From positions 1,302,001-1,366,000 of the forward strand of contig NZ_CP088923.1 in the NCBI RefSeq assembly GCF_021545845.1: a stretch of 64,000 bases of DNA, written 5' to 3'. Source of the stretch: Rhodanobacter thiooxydans. Lineage in GTDB: Bacteria > Pseudomonadota > Gammaproteobacteria > Xanthomonadales > Rhodanobacteraceae. This document shows, piece by piece, positions 26,464 to 36,527 of this stretch. The translations under genes and the position numbers were made by a program. Within the stretch, counting starts at the first letter, position 1, and each line of letters opens with the position of its first letter. A model generated the notes under the pieces. The model did no database searches and was not told where the DNA came from. It saw only the letters and a list, made by a program, of their open reading frames with translations.

Positions 26464-26835
26464 GGTGGTTCTCCGAGGGTGGCTCGCCGTGGGGCCGGCA
26501 GGCGTCTCAAGGCGGTTATGTCCGGTCGATATACTAAGGCGGCGCCGGCCGGGGCGCCGAATTGCGACGAGGCCGGCAGACCCGCGCTGTCGTCAGTGGC
26601 CAGATGGTGCCACTATGGGGCACCCGGCAATGGTGGTCCTCGGTGCGTTGATTATTGCTTGACAGTCTTGGCGGGCAGGCAGTAAACAGCAAAGCTACTG
26701 GATTCACCGCCTTAGCGCGGTTGTTGTTGGTTGTTTCGACATTTTTTGCATGCGCACCATCCGGCATGGCCGTTGCATGTCTTGATGACTATCCTGAGCT
26801 CGGGGCGGGCCGCAGGGGGAGTAGTGAATTTGAAC
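26464..26835. other. Intergenic region between gshB and pilG
   Basis: 372 bases between divergent genes with no gene I can support. It is less GC-rich toward the right. The best promoter candidate for the Pil-Chp operon lies here (see 26659-26688). GGGGGAG near 26815 may serve the pilG start. Confidence 0.5.
26659..26688 (+). promoter_or_regulatory. Candidate sigma-70 promoter for the pilGHIJ-chp operon
   Basis: TTGACA at 26659-26664 is a perfect -35 box; 18 bases on lies TAAACA (26683-26688), a weak -10. The transcript would begin about 140 bases before pilG. The -10 is poor, so this is tentative. Confidence 0.35.
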
Positions 26836-27234
26836 ATGAGCGCTAACGAGTTGGACGGTCTGAAAGTCATGGTGATCGATGACTCCAAGACCATCCGCCG
26901 CACGGCGGAAACCCTGCTGAAAAAAGAGGGCTGCGAGGTGCTGACCGCGGTCGACGGTTTCGAGGCGCTCGCCAAGATTTCCGACCAGAAGCCCGCCATC
27001 ATCTTCGTCGACATCATGATGCCGCGGCTGGACGGCTACCAGACCTGCGCACTGATCAAGAACAACCCGCAGTTTCGCGCCACGCCGGTGATCATGCTGT
27101 CCTCCAAGGACGGCCTGTTCGACAAGGCGCGCGGCCGCATCGTCGGCGCCGAGCAATACCTGACCAAGCCGTTCACCCGGGACGAGTTGCTTGGTGCCAT
27201 CCATCGCCACGTCAGCACGGTATCGAGCCACTGA
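26836..27234 (+). CDS. pilG: Twitching-motility response regulator PilG
   Basis: 132-residue single-domain CheY-like receiver. Seen: VMVIDDSKTIRRTAETLL (acidic pair and the KTIR run of PilG), the phosphoacceptor Asp in IIFVDIMMPRLDGYQTC, and the conserved Lys in YLTKPFTRDELL. PilG is phosphorylated by ChpA and promotes pilus extension and cAMP signalling at the pole. I start at ATG 26836, which matches the family; GTG and TTG codons just upstream are in frame. First gene of the Pil-Chp operon. Confidence 0.95.
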   Translation: MSANELDGLKVMVIDDSKTIRRTAETLLKKEGCEVLTAVDGFEALAKISDQKPAIIFVDIMMPRLDGYQTCALIKNNPQFRATPVIMLSSKDGLFDKARGRIVGAEQYLTKPFTRDELLGAIHRHVSTVSSH

Positions 27235-27256
27235 CTGCAGCTTCCGAGGGGGACCA

Positions 27257-27628
27257 GTGGCCACCATTCTCATCATCGACGACTCGCCGACCGACGTGCG
27301 CGTGTTCACCACGCTGCTTGAGCGGGCCGGGCATCAGGTCGTCGCCGTCAGCACGGCCGAGGAGGGCATCGAGTGCGTGCGCGTCGACATGCCCGACCTG
27401 GTCATCATGGACGTGATCATGCCCGGCATGAACGGGTTCCAGGCCACGCGTACGCTCACCCGCGATCCGAAGACCCAGAGCGTACCGATCGTGATGATCA
27501 CCACCAAGTCGATGGAGACCGATCGCGTGTGGGGCTTGCGCCAGGGCGCCCGCGCGTTCATCACCAAGCCGGTGAACGAGAAGGAGCTGCTGGCGTGCAT
27601 CAACGAATTGCTGCCGAGCGAGAAATGA
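27257..27628 (+). CDS. pilH: Twitching-motility response regulator PilH
   Basis: 123-residue single-domain receiver. Seen: ILIIDDSPTDVRVFTTLLER, phosphoacceptor Asp in LVIMDVIMPGMNGFQ, Thr in IVMITTKSMETDR and Lys in FITKPVNEKELL. PilH acts as the second output or phosphate sink of the ChpA kinase and favours retraction. GTG 27257 follows GAGGGGG. Its stop overlaps the pilI start. Confidence 0.95.
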   Translation: MATILIIDDSPTDVRVFTTLLERAGHQVVAVSTAEEGIECVRVDMPDLVIMDVIMPGMNGFQATRTLTRDPKTQSVPIVMITTKSMETDRVWGLRQGARAFITKPVNEKELLACINELLPSEK

Positions 27629-28164
27629 ACCCGTCCGTCAACCGCACTCCGTTCGAGATCCTGGCCCGTTACGAGCGACTGTCGCTGGCGCATGCATCGG
27701 ATACGCAGGACAAGCTGAAAGCGCCCGGGTTGTGGCGCGGCATCGGTTTCCGGGTCGGTTCGCGCCTGCTGGTCAGCGGCATCGACGAGATCAACGAACT
27801 GCTGGCGGTTCCCCCGCTCACCCCGGTGCCGGGCACCCAGCCCTGGCTGCTCGGCGTGGCCAACGTGCGCGGCAACCTGGTGCCGGTGATCGACTTCGGC
27901 CGTTTCCTGTTCGGCGACCGCACCCAGCACACCGACCGCAGCCGCCTGCTGGTCGTGCGCCAGGGCGGCGGCAACGTGGCGCTGCTGGTGGACGAGGTGT
28001 TCGGCCAGCGCACGGTGGACGAGGAGCAGCGGCGTGAGGCGGGGCGCGAGGAAGATCCGCGACTGGCCCGTTTCGTCGACAGCCGGGTGGGTGAGCAGCA
28101 GTTGGCTGTTTTCAGCATGAACCGGCTGGTACGCGCACCGGATTTCCGGCAGGCCGCGGCCTGA
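27625..28164 (+). CDS. pilI: CheW-like coupling protein PilI
   Basis: 179-residue CheW-domain protein that ties receptor PilJ to the kinase ChpA. Seen: WRGIGFRVGSRLLVSGIDEI, PGTQPWLLGVANVRGNLVPV (the CheW core with NVRG) and VALLVDEVFG. Length is typical of PilI. The ATG overlaps the pilH stop (ATGA). Confidence 0.93.
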   Translation: MNPSVNRTPFEILARYERLSLAHASDTQDKLKAPGLWRGIGFRVGSRLLVSGIDEINELLAVPPLTPVPGTQPWLLGVANVRGNLVPVIDFGRFLFGDRTQHTDRSRLLVVRQGGGNVALLVDEVFGQRTVDEEQRREAGREEDPRLARFVDSRVGEQQLAVFSMNRLVRAPDFRQAAA

Positions 28165-28294
28165 CCCCGGGGCAGGGCTGCAGTGGCAAGAAGGTTCGGC
28201 GCCGGCGCGGGCCGAAAACTTGGGGCAAGCATTCCCTGGCCGGTACCCGCTGTGCGGGGCTGGCAGCGTAATCAGCTAGACGGATGAGGTGAAC

Positions 28295-30325
28295 ATGAGC
28301 ACTACAGGGGGCGTCAGCAGGGAACGCGGGTATACCGCACTCATTGTCCTGCTGCTGATTGCGATCGGTTTCGCGGCGCTGGACTTCTTCCTGCTCAACC
28401 AGAAGAACGGCGAGGATCGCCAGGCGATCGCGCTGACCACGCAGATCCAGGTGCTGTCGCAGCAGACGGCGAAGTTCGCGCTGGAATCGGCGGACGGCAA
28501 CACCGACTCCTTCAAGGAGCTCGAATCCACCCGCAACGCGATCGACTCCGCCGTGCAGCGGCTGGGCAAGGGCGACCCCAAGAGCGGCATGCAGCCGTAC
28601 GCGGACAACAACGCCACGCCCGCCGGCCGCGCGGTGAGCGCGCTGGATGCGTCGTGGAAACAGCTCGACGCCGACATCGGCAAGATCCTCTCCAACAAGG
28701 CCGTCGTGCTCGACTCCGGCCAGCGCGCGCGCACGCTGGCGCAGCAGATGCCGCTGCTCAACTCGAGCATGGAACAGGTGGTCAACATTCTGCAGCAGCG
28801 CAACGGCAGCTCCGAGCAGATGCTGGGCACCTCGCGCCAGATGCTGTCCGCCGACCGCATCATCCGCCGCGTGCAGGAAGTGCTGCAGGGCGGTGACAGC
28901 GCCCAGTCGGCGGCCGACGGCCTGTCGCGCGACGCGCAGTTGTACGGCAACGTGCTGAAGGGCCTGATCGAGGGCAACCCGGACAGCGGCGTGCGCCCGA
29001 TCAACGACGCCAACGCGCGCAAGATCCTCACCGACATGGATGCCGGCTGGGCCCAGCTGGCCGACCCGGTGGCCAGGCTGGTCGCCGCCGCCGGCAACAT
29101 CGCCGACGTGAAGCGGGCGGGCAACCAGGCCTCGCTGGATTCGCAGACCGTGCTGCTGCGCGCGAACGACCTGTCCGAGCAGATCGGCAAGCTGCCGCTG
29201 CGCCGGCTGTTCCCGAACGTGTGGTGGGGCCTGCTGGGCGCGATCGCCGCGGTGGCGTTCGCCCTGCTGCTGGTCATCACCCTGGTGCGCGACCAGCGCC
29301 GTCGGTTCGCCCAGAGTACCGAGCTGAACCAGCGCAACCAGGAGGCGATCATGCGCCTGCTGGACGAAATGGGCTCGCTCGCGGAAGGCGACCTGACCGT
29401 GAAGACCACGGTGTCGGAGGACATCACCGGCGCCATCGCCGACTCGGTGAACTACGCCATCGACGAGCTGCGATCGCTGGTGACCACCATCAACGAGACC
29501 TCCGAACAGGTGTCGTCCTCGGCGCAGGAAACCCAGACCACCGCCCGCCACCTGGCCAACGCGGCTGAGCAGCAGGCACAGCAGATCAGCACCGCGACCT
29601 CGGCGATCAACCAGATCGCCAGCTCGATGGACGACGTGTCGAAGAACTCCGCCGAGTCGGCCGACGTGGCCGAGCGCTCGGTGAAGATCGCCTCGCACGG
29701 CGCCGAAGTGGTGCGCGAGACGATCTCCGGCATGGACTCGATCCGCGACCAGATCCAGGAGACCTCCAAGCGCATCAAGCGACTGGGCGAATCCTCGCAG
29801 GAGATCGGCTCGATCGTGGAACTGATCAACGACATCGCCGAGCAGACCAACATCCTGGCCTTGAACGCAGCGATCCAGGCGGCCTCGGCCGGCGAGGCGG
29901 GTCGCGGCTTCGCGGTGGTGGCGGACGAAGTGCAGCGACTGGCCGAACGCTCCACCAGCGCGACCAAGCGCATCGAGACGCTGGTGCAGACCATTCAGTC
30001 CGATACCAACGAAGCGGTGAACTCGATGGAGCAGACCACCGCCGAGGTGGTCGCCGGCGCACGTCTGGCGGAAGACGCCGGCAGCGCGCTGGGCGACATC
30101 GAGCGCGTGTCGCACGACCTGTCCGCGCTGATTCAGAACATCTCCACCGCGGCGCGCGAGCAGTCCGCGGCGGCGACCGATATCTCGGTGTCGATGAACG
30201 CAATCCAGGAGATCACCTCGCAGACCTCGCAGGGCGCGAGCCAGACGGCCGACTCGATCGGTACGCTGGCGCAACTGGCGAGCGACCTGCGGCGCTCGGT
30301 GGCGCACTTCAAGCTGCCGGGTTGA
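28295..30325 (+). CDS. pilJ: Type IV pilus methyl-accepting chemotaxis protein PilJ
   Basis: 676-residue receptor of the Pil-Chp system. It has a first membrane helix at about residues 14-34 ([20 protein letters not shown]), a periplasmic PilJ-type sensor region with repeated helices, a second membrane helix near residue 310 ([19 protein letters not shown]), a HAMP-like segment, and a cytoplasmic signalling bundle whose hairpin tip reads [21 protein letters not shown] near residue 510 in two halves. ATG 28295 sits behind GAGGTGA; GTG 28289 is an alternative. PilJ senses pilus contact and cAMP-linked surface cues in Pseudomonas. Confidence 0.95.
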   Translation: MSTTGGVSRERGYTALIVLLLIAIGFAALDFFLLNQKNGEDRQAIALTTQIQVLSQQTAKFALESADGNTDSFKELESTRNAIDSAVQRLGKGDPKSGMQPYADNNATPAGRAVSALDASWKQLDADIGKILSNKAVVLDSGQRARTLAQQMPLLNSSMEQVVNILQQRNGSSEQMLGTSRQMLSADRIIRRVQEVLQGGDSAQSAADGLSRDAQLYGNVLKGLIEGNPDSGVRPINDANARKILTDMDAGWAQLADPVARLVAAAGNIADVKRAGNQASLDSQTVLLRANDLSEQIGKLPLRRLFPNVWWGLLGAIAAVAFALLLVITLVRDQRRRFAQSTELNQRNQEAIMRLLDEMGSLAEGDLTVKTTVSEDITGAIADSVNYAIDELRSLVTTINETSEQVSSSAQETQTTARHLANAAEQQAQQISTATSAINQIASSMDDVSKNSAESADVAERSVKIASHGAEVVRETISGMDSIRDQIQETSKRIKRLGESSQEIGSIVELINDIAEQTNILALNAAIQAASAGEAGRGFAVVADEVQRLAERSTSATKRIETLVQTIQSDTNEAVNSMEQTTAEVVAGARLAEDAGSALGDIERVSHDLSALIQNISTAAREQSAAATDISVSMNAIQEITSQTSQGASQTADSIGTLAQLASDLRRSVAHFKLPG

Positions 30326-30428
30326 CATCGGCCGGGCCGGTTGCCGGCCCGATTGAGCAAAGCACAAGACAGGGGGCAGTCTCACTGGTTGCAGGATGCT
30401 TGCGTTGTGCAACCGTTGAGAGAGGCGC

Positions 30429-33400
30429 ATGAGACTTCAAGACCACATCGATTTCACCACGCTGCAGTGGGTCAAGCCGGAACTCGACGACACCTTGTCG
30501 ATCGCCCGCGAGGCGCTGGAGTCGTACGTCGACAACCCGGGCAAGCGCGACTACATGCGCACCTGCGTGGATCACCTGCACCAGGTGCAAGGCACCCTGC
30601 AGATGGTCGAGCTGTATGGCGCGGCGACGGTCACGGCGGAAATGGAGGCGCTTGCCCTGGCCCTGCTGGCGGACAAGGTCACCTATCGCGAAGAAGCCTA
30701 TGCCGCGTTGATGCGCGGTTTGATGCAGCTGCCCGACTACCTGGAGCGGCTGTCCAGCGGCCACCGCGACGTGCCGGTGGTGCTGCTGCCGCTGCTCAAC
30801 GACCTGCGTGCCAGCCGCGAACTGGAACCGCTGCCCGAATCGGCGATGTTCCACCCCAACCTGGATGCGTTCCTGCCGGAGCAGGCGCCCGCGGCGATGA
30901 GCGAAGCCTACGCCGAGGCGCATCGAGGCGAGCTGGTGGAGCTGCGCCTGCGCTTCCAGCAGCAGCTGCTGGGCTGGTTCCGCGGACAGAACGTCGCGCA
31001 GCAACTGGTCAATATGCGCAAGACCCTGCTGGCGATCACCGCGCGCTGTCATCAGGTGCATGGTCGGCGCCTGTGGTGGATCGCCGCCGGGGTGCTGGAA
31101 GGCCTGGAACAGGGCGTGCTGAAGGGGCAGGCCGGCGAAATCCGCCAGCTGATCGGCAAGGTCGACCGCAACATCCGGCTGCTGATCGAACAAGGTGAAG
31201 CCAGCCTGCGCGGCGGCGACGCGGACGACGTGGCCCGCAAGCTGCTCTACATCGTGGCGCAAGCCAAGCAACGCAGTCCGCAGATGGAGCTGTTGCGCGA
31301 CATCTATGCGCTGGACACGCTGCTGCCCGATGCCGGCGAACTGGAGCACGCGCGCGGCTCGATGGCCGGGCACAACCGCGCCCTGCTCGATTCCGTCTCG
31401 CGCGCGCTGAAGGACGACCTGCTGCGCGTCAAGGAGGCGCTGGACCTGTTCCTGCGCCAGCAGAACGGCGACCCGGCCCAGTTGGCGGCGCAGGGCGAGG
31501 TACTCGAACGCGTGGGCGACACGCTCGGCATGCTGGCGTTGTCGGTGCCGCGCCGGGTGGTCGCCGAGCAGCGCCGGGTGCTCGACGAGATCGCCAACCG
31601 CATGCGCCAGGCCGACGAGGAAACCCTGCTCGACGTGGCCGGCGCACTGCTGTACGTCGAAGCGTCGCTGGACGACCACATCGAAAGCCTGGGCTCCGAG
31701 GACGAAGCGGGCACGAGCCAGGTCATGCCCAGCCTGCCGCGCAGCGAAGCGCTGGGCGTGGTAACCACGCTGATGCAGGAGGCGATCGCCAACACCGGCA
31801 AGGTCAAGGACGCGATCGTCGCGTTCGTCGAATCCGGCTGGGAACACGGCCGTCTGGCCGGTGCGCCGGAGCTGATGGACGAAGTCGCCGGTGCCATGCA
31901 CATGCTGTCGTCGCCGCGCCCGGCCGAACTGGCCCAGGGCGTAGGCCGCTTCATCGGCAACGAACTGCTGGACGACCGCCGCGTGCCGAGCGGGGCGCAG
32001 ATGGACCAGCTGGCCGACGCATTGGCGGCGCTGGAGTATTACCTGGAGGCGGCGCGCGAGCATCGCGGCGGCCTGGAACACATACTCGACGTGGCCGAGC
32101 ACAGCCTGAGCCTGCTCGGCTACTGGCCGCTGCTGTCGGCACGCGTGGCATCCGCCGCGCCGCTGGCGTCCGAGGCGGCGCCGGTCGCATCCGCGGCTGT
32201 GGACGGAGAACATCTGGAACTGTCCGAGTCGGTCAGCCTGCTGCCGGGTGAGGACCTGAGGCAACTCTTCGTCGGTGACAGCCAGCCGCTTGCCGCCGCC
32301 GTCCACGATCTCGACGGGCTGCGCCTGGCGCAGACCGAAACCGCCACCCCGGCCGGCGCGGATCGCGCCGCGGCCGACGAGGCTGGCGAGGACTGGATCG
32401 AGATCGAGGAAGAGGTGGTCGAGCAGGTGCCGGTGCGCGACGCACTGGCGGACAACACCAACTTCAACGTCAATGCCGAAGGCATCGACGACGATATCCG
32501 CGAGATCTTCCTCGAGGAGATGCAGGAGGAAATCGACAACCTGCGCAGCGCCGAGCAGCTTTGGCTGGCCGACCCCGCGCAGAGCGCGGCGCTGGTCGGC
32601 ATCCGCCGCTCGTTCCACACGCTGAAGGGCTCGGGCCGGCTGGTCGGTGCCGGCGTGCTGGGCGAGTTTGCGTGGAAAGTGGAGGACATGCTCAACCGCG
32701 TGCTGGACGGCACCATCCAGCCGGACGAAAACGTGCAGGCGCTGGTGCGTCATGCGATCGACGCGCTGCCGCAGCTACTGGCCGCGCTCAAGGGCGAAGG
32801 CATGCCACGCGCACCGCTCGGCGCGATCATGCATACCGCCGAACAGCTCGCGGCCGGCAACCCGGCGTGGGTGGAGGATCACGCACCACGCGCGATGGAG
32901 ACGGTGCGCCGCATCGTGCGCCGGCGCGTGCCGCGTCTCGACGCGGCGGCCGAATCCATACCCACAGCGGGCCTGGCCGGAGTGGGCGCCGCCCCGGAGC
33001 CGATCGAACCCGAGCACGCCGTGGAGATGCCGGTGATGCCGCCGGTGGACCCGGTGCTGCTGGAGATCCTGCGCAGCGAGGTGGCGCAGTACCTGCAGAC
33101 CATCCGCGCCGCGATCCAGCGCAGCGACGACGAGTTGCCGATCGGCGAGGAACTGCTGCGCGCCGTGCACACGCTGCACGGGGCGATCGCGATGGTCGAC
33201 ATTCCGCTGCTGACGCAGCTGCTGTCGCCGCTGGAGGGCCTGTTCAAGCGCCTGCGTGCGGCCAACCTGCCGCTGTCGTCCGAGGGCTTGCGCCTGCTGG
33301 GCCAGGCGGTCGACGTGGTCGATCGCGTGATGAGCCAGTTCGACGCGGCCGAGCCGCAATTGCCGGACGCCGACGCGCTCACCGCGCAGATCGCCAGCCT

Positions 33401-36400
33401 GCGCGACCGCTACCCCGAGTCGAAGGTGGCGCACGTCGTGTTCGAGCCGCAGGCCGACGAGGCCGACGAGGCCAAGTCGGCGGAAAGCGCCGGTGCGACC
33501 GACGAGGCCGACGAGGCCGACGAGGCCGAGGCCTACCAGGCGATCATCGCCGACTCGCTGGCGGCCGGCATGGCCGACGCCGCGGCGGCACGGGCCGGGA
33601 CGGCGCCCGCCGATGCCCCGGCCAATGCCGGCGAGATCCCGCAGGTCCATCTGGAAGATGCGCAACACGCCGAGCTGACCGCCGAGCTGGTGGCGGCACT
33701 GGGCGCCTTTGAGCCCGAGCGGGCCGATGCCGAGCGGGCGGCTGCCGAAAAGCTGGCGGCCGAGCAGGCCGCGGCGGCGCGGGCGGAAGCAGAGAAACTG
33801 GCAGCCGAACAGGCTGCGACAGCGCAGGCGGAAGCAGAGAAACTGGCAGCCGAACAGGCTGCGACAGCGCAGGCGGAAGCGGAGAAGCTGGCGGCGGAGC
33901 AGGCCGCGGCAGCGCAGGTGGAAGCGGAGAAACTGGCGGCCGAGCAGGCCGCGGCGGCGCAGGCGGAAGCGGAGAAACTGGCGGCGGAGCAGGCCGCGGC
34001 GGCGCAGGCGGCAGCAGAGAAACTGGCGATCGAGCAGGCTGCGGCAGCGCAGGCAGCCGCAGAGAAGCAGGCGGCCGAACAGGCGGCAGCGGGCCGGACC
34101 AGCGAAGAAGCGACCGGCACCGTGACGCCGGAGCCTGCGCATGCCCTGGCCGGGTCCGGCCAGATCGACGCCGACCTGATGGAAGTCTTCATCGACGAGG
34201 CGCGCGAGATCCTCGACCACGCCGACGACGTGCTGGCCCAGTGGCATGCCGAACCGGCCGAACTGGTGCACGTGCCGGAACTGCAGCGCGACCTGCACAC
34301 GCTCAAGGGTGGCGCACGCATCGCCGGGCTGACGGCGGTGGGCGACCTCAGCCATGCGATCGAGACCCTGCTGGAGGAGCCGATCCGCGATGTGTCCAGG
34401 ACCGGGCCGCTGATCGCCGCGCTGGAGGCCAGCTTCGACCAGTTGCACGCGCTGGTGCAGCGGGTGGCGCAGGGCCAGGCAACCGAGTACCCGCGGGCGA
34501 TGATCGACCACCTGCTGGAGCTGGCCGGCGAAACCGTGCTGGCCGACGACGCGACCGCCGCGATGCCGGCGCCGGCGTCGGTTCCGACCGCATCGTCGCC
34601 GGCCGTTTCCGCGGCGGGCGAGCCAGGGCTGCCCGAGCTGATGCCGGAAGCAGAGGAGGAAGTGCGCTCCCCGCAGGAGCAGATCCGCGTTCGCGCCGAC
34701 CTGCTCGACAACCTGGTCAACCATGCGGGCGAAGTGGCGATCTACCGCTCGCGGCTGGAGCAGCAGGTTGCCGGCTACCGTTTCAACCTGGTCGAGCTGG
34801 AACAGACCGTCGCGCGTCTGCGCAGCCAGTTGCGCATGCTGGAAATCGAGACCGAGGCGCAGATCATCGCGCGCTTCCAGCGCGAGCATCGCGAGGCGGG
34901 CATGGCGGCGTTCGATCCGCTCGAGCTCGACCGCTACTCGCAGCTGCAGCAGTACTCGCGTGCGCTGGCCGAGTCGGTATCCGATCTGGTGTCGATCCAG
35001 AGCATGCTGGACGAGCTGACCCGCCAGGCCGAGACGCTGCTGATCCAGCAGTCGCGGGTCAGCACCGAGCTGCAGGACGGCCTGCTGCGCACGCGCATGC
35101 TGCCGTTCGACACGATGGTGCCGAACCTGCGCCGCACGCTGCGCCAGGCCGCTCAGGAGCAGGACAAGCACGCCCAGCTGCACGTGGACGGTGCCCACGG
35201 CGAAATGGACCGCAACCTGCTCGACCGCATCAAGGCGCCGTTCGAGCACATGCTGCGCAACGCGATCGCGCACGGCATCGAGACTCCGGCCGAGCGCCGC
35301 AAGGCCGGCAAGCCGGTCGAGGGCGTGGTGAGCATCACGGTCGCGCGCGAGGCCACCGAAGTGGTGATCCGGGTCAGCGACGACGGTCGCGGCCTGAACC
35401 GCGAAGCGATCCGCAAGCGCGGCATCGAGCGCGGGCTGCTGCGCCCCGAGACCCGGCCGACCGACAACCAGCTGCTCTCGCTGATCACCCAGACTGGCTT
35501 CTCCACCGCCAGCCAGGTCACCCAGCTGGCCGGCCGTGGCGTCGGCATGGACGTGGTGGCGAACGAGATCAAGCAGCTCGGCGGCTCGTTGTCGATCGAG
35601 TCCGAGGAAGGCAAGGGCACCACCTTCATCCTGCGCCTGCCGTTCACCCTGGCGGTGACCCAGGCCATCCTGGTGCGCATCGGCGAGGCCACGTTCGCGA
35701 TCCCGATAACCTCGGTGCAGGGCGTGGCGCGGGTCAACCCGGACGAGCTGACCGCGCTGATGGCCGAGGCCGAACCCTCGTTCCAGTATGGCCTCGAGGA
35801 TTACGGCATCCACGACCTGGCCGAACTGCTGGGTCTGCCGCCGGGCCTGCCGACCGAGGACGAGCAGCAGCCGTTGCTGCTGACCCGCGCTGGCGACCTG
35901 CGTGCGGCGATCCGCATCGACGCGGTGCTCGGTTCGCGCGAGATCGTGGTCAAGTCGGTCGGTCCGCAGATCAGTTCGGTTCCCGGCCTGCTCGGCGCGA
36001 CCATCATGGGCGATGGTTCGGTGCTGATCATTCTCGACCTGGCACCGCTGGTCCGCCACGGCATGATCCGGCGCGAACAGCGCCTGGCCGAGGGCCTCAG
36101 CGCGGTGCAGGCGCCGGTGGTCGAGGAAGTGCAGACCAAGCCGCTGGTGATGGTGGTGGACGACTCGATCACCATGCGCAAGGTCACCAGCCGCGTGCTG
36201 GAGCGCCACGAGTACGAGGTCAGCACCGCGAAGGATGGCGTGGACGCGCTGGAGAAACTGCACGAGCGCGTGCCGGACCTGATGCTGCTGGACATCGAGA
36301 TGCCGCGCATGGACGGCTACGAGCTGGCCACCCACATGAAGGCCGACCCGCGGCTGCGCGACGTGCCGATCATCATGATCACCTCGCGCAGCGGCGACAA

Positions 36401-36527
36401 ACACCGCCAGCGCGCGCTCGACATCGGGGTGGACCGCTACCTCGGCAAGCCGTACCAGGAAGCCGAGTTGCTGGTGCAGATCGGCGAAGTGCTGGAGCAG
36501 CGTGCGGTGGAGCCGGTTCATGACTGA
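30429..36527 (+). CDS. chpA: Hybrid histidine kinase ChpA (PilL) of the twitching system
   Basis: 2032-residue CheA-type kinase. Histidine phosphotransfer-like modules: an N-terminal FimL-like one (HLHQVQGTLQMVEL, His49/51), then FHTLKGSGRLVGAG (His730), VHTLHGAIAMVDI (His914) and LHTLKGGARIAGL (His1290). Residues 1104-1223 are eight copies of a 15-residue AEAEKLAAEQAATAQ-like repeat, a probable long helix. After it come the dimerisation region, the ATPase (HMLRNAIAHGIETP near residue 1608, GRGVGMDVV, GTTFILRLPF), a CheW-like domain (about 1737-1885) and a receiver with Asp1955 (LMLLDIEMPRMDGYE). It phosphorylates PilG and PilH. A GC hairpin without T-run lies between pilJ and this gene. Confidence 0.95.
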   Translation: MRLQDHIDFTTLQWVKPELDDTLSIAREALESYVDNPGKRDYMRTCVDHLHQVQGTLQMVELYGAATVTAEMEALALALLADKVTYREEAYAALMRGLMQLPDYLERLSSGHRDVPVVLLPLLNDLRASRELEPLPESAMFHPNLDAFLPEQAPAAMSEAYAEAHRGELVELRLRFQQQLLGWFRGQNVAQQLVNMRKTLLAITARCHQVHGRRLWWIAAGVLEGLEQGVLKGQAGEIRQLIGKVDRNIRLLIEQGEASLRGGDADDVARKLLYIVAQAKQRSPQMELLRDIYALDTLLPDAGELEHARGSMAGHNRALLDSVSRALKDDLLRVKEALDLFLRQQNGDPAQLAAQGEVLERVGDTLGMLALSVPRRVVAEQRRVLDEIANRMRQADEETLLDVAGALLYVEASLDDHIESLGSEDEAGTSQVMPSLPRSEALGVVTTLMQEAIANTGKVKDAIVAFVESGWEHGRLAGAPELMDEVAGAMHMLSSPRPAELAQGVGRFIGNELLDDRRVPSGAQMDQLADALAALEYYLEAAREHRGGLEHILDVAEHSLSLLGYWPLLSARVASAAPLASEAAPVASAAVDGEHLELSESVSLLPGEDLRQLFVGDSQPLAAAVHDLDGLRLAQTETATPAGADRAAADEAGEDWIEIEEEVVEQVPVRDALADNTNFNVNAEGIDDDIREIFLEEMQEEIDNLRSAEQLWLADPAQSAALVGIRRSFHTLKGSGRLVGAGVLGEFAWKVEDMLNRVLDGTIQPDENVQALVRHAIDALPQLLAALKGEGMPRAPLGAIMHTAEQLAAGNPAWVEDHAPRAMETVRRIVRRRVPRLDAAAESIPTAGLAGVGAAPEPIEPEHAVEMPVMPPVDPVLLEILRSEVAQYLQTIRAAIQRSDDELPIGEELLRAVHTLHGAIAMVDIPLLTQLLSPLEGLFKRLRAANLPLSSEGLRLLGQAVDVVDRVMSQFDAAEPQLPDADALTAQIASLRDRYPESKVAHVVFEPQADEADEAKSAESAGATDEADEADEAEAYQAIIADSLAAGMADAAAARAGTAPADAPANAGEIPQVHLEDAQHAELTAELVAALGAFEPERADAERAAAEKLAAEQAAAARAEAEKLAAEQAATAQAEAEKLAAEQAATAQAEAEKLAAEQAAAAQVEAEKLAAEQAAAAQAEAEKLAAEQAAAAQAAAEKLAIEQAAAAQAAAEKQAAEQAAAGRTSEEATGTVTPEPAHALAGSGQIDADLMEVFIDEAREILDHADDVLAQWHAEPAELVHVPELQRDLHTLKGGARIAGLTAVGDLSHAIETLLEEPIRDVSRTGPLIAALEASFDQLHALVQRVAQGQATEYPRAMIDHLLELAGETVLADDATAAMPAPASVPTASSPAVSAAGEPGLPELMPEAEEEVRSPQEQIRVRADLLDNLVNHAGEVAIYRSRLEQQVAGYRFNLVELEQTVARLRSQLRMLEIETEAQIIARFQREHREAGMAAFDPLELDRYSQLQQYSRALAESVSDLVSIQSMLDELTRQAETLLIQQSRVSTELQDGLLRTRMLPFDTMVPNLRRTLRQAAQEQDKHAQLHVDGAHGEMDRNLLDRIKAPFEHMLRNAIAHGIETPAERRKAGKPVEGVVSITVAREATEVVIRVSDDGRGLNREAIRKRGIERGLLRPETRPTDNQLLSLITQTGFSTASQVTQLAGRGVGMDVVANEIKQLGGSLSIESEEGKGTTFILRLPFTLAVTQAILVRIGEATFAIPITSVQGVARVNPDELTALMAEAEPSFQYGLEDYGIHDLAELLGLPPGLPTEDEQQPLLLTRAGDLRAAIRIDAVLGSREIVVKSVGPQISSVPGLLGATIMGDGSVLIILDLAPLVRHGMIRREQRLAEGLSAVQAPVVEEVQTKPLVMVVDDSITMRKVTSRVLERHEYEVSTAKDGVDALEKLHERVPDLMLLDIEMPRMDGYELATHMKADPRLRDVPIIMITSRSGDKHRQRALDIGVDRYLGKPYQEAELLVQIGEVLEQRAVEPVHD
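33738..34097 (+). repeat. Eight tandem 45-bp repeats in chpA
   Basis: Eight consecutive 45-base units encode 15-residue repeats of the form AxAEKLAAEQAAxAQ. Units two and three are almost identical in DNA; the outer ones have drifted at third positions and a few codons. Heptad-like spacing of Leu and Ala suggests a single long helix or coiled coil that links the middle and last Hpt modules. Confidence 0.95.

Noticed and set aside
26464..26835. Short open frames between gshB and pilG
   Set aside because: No ribosome site, family features or conserved composition; best read as promoter region.
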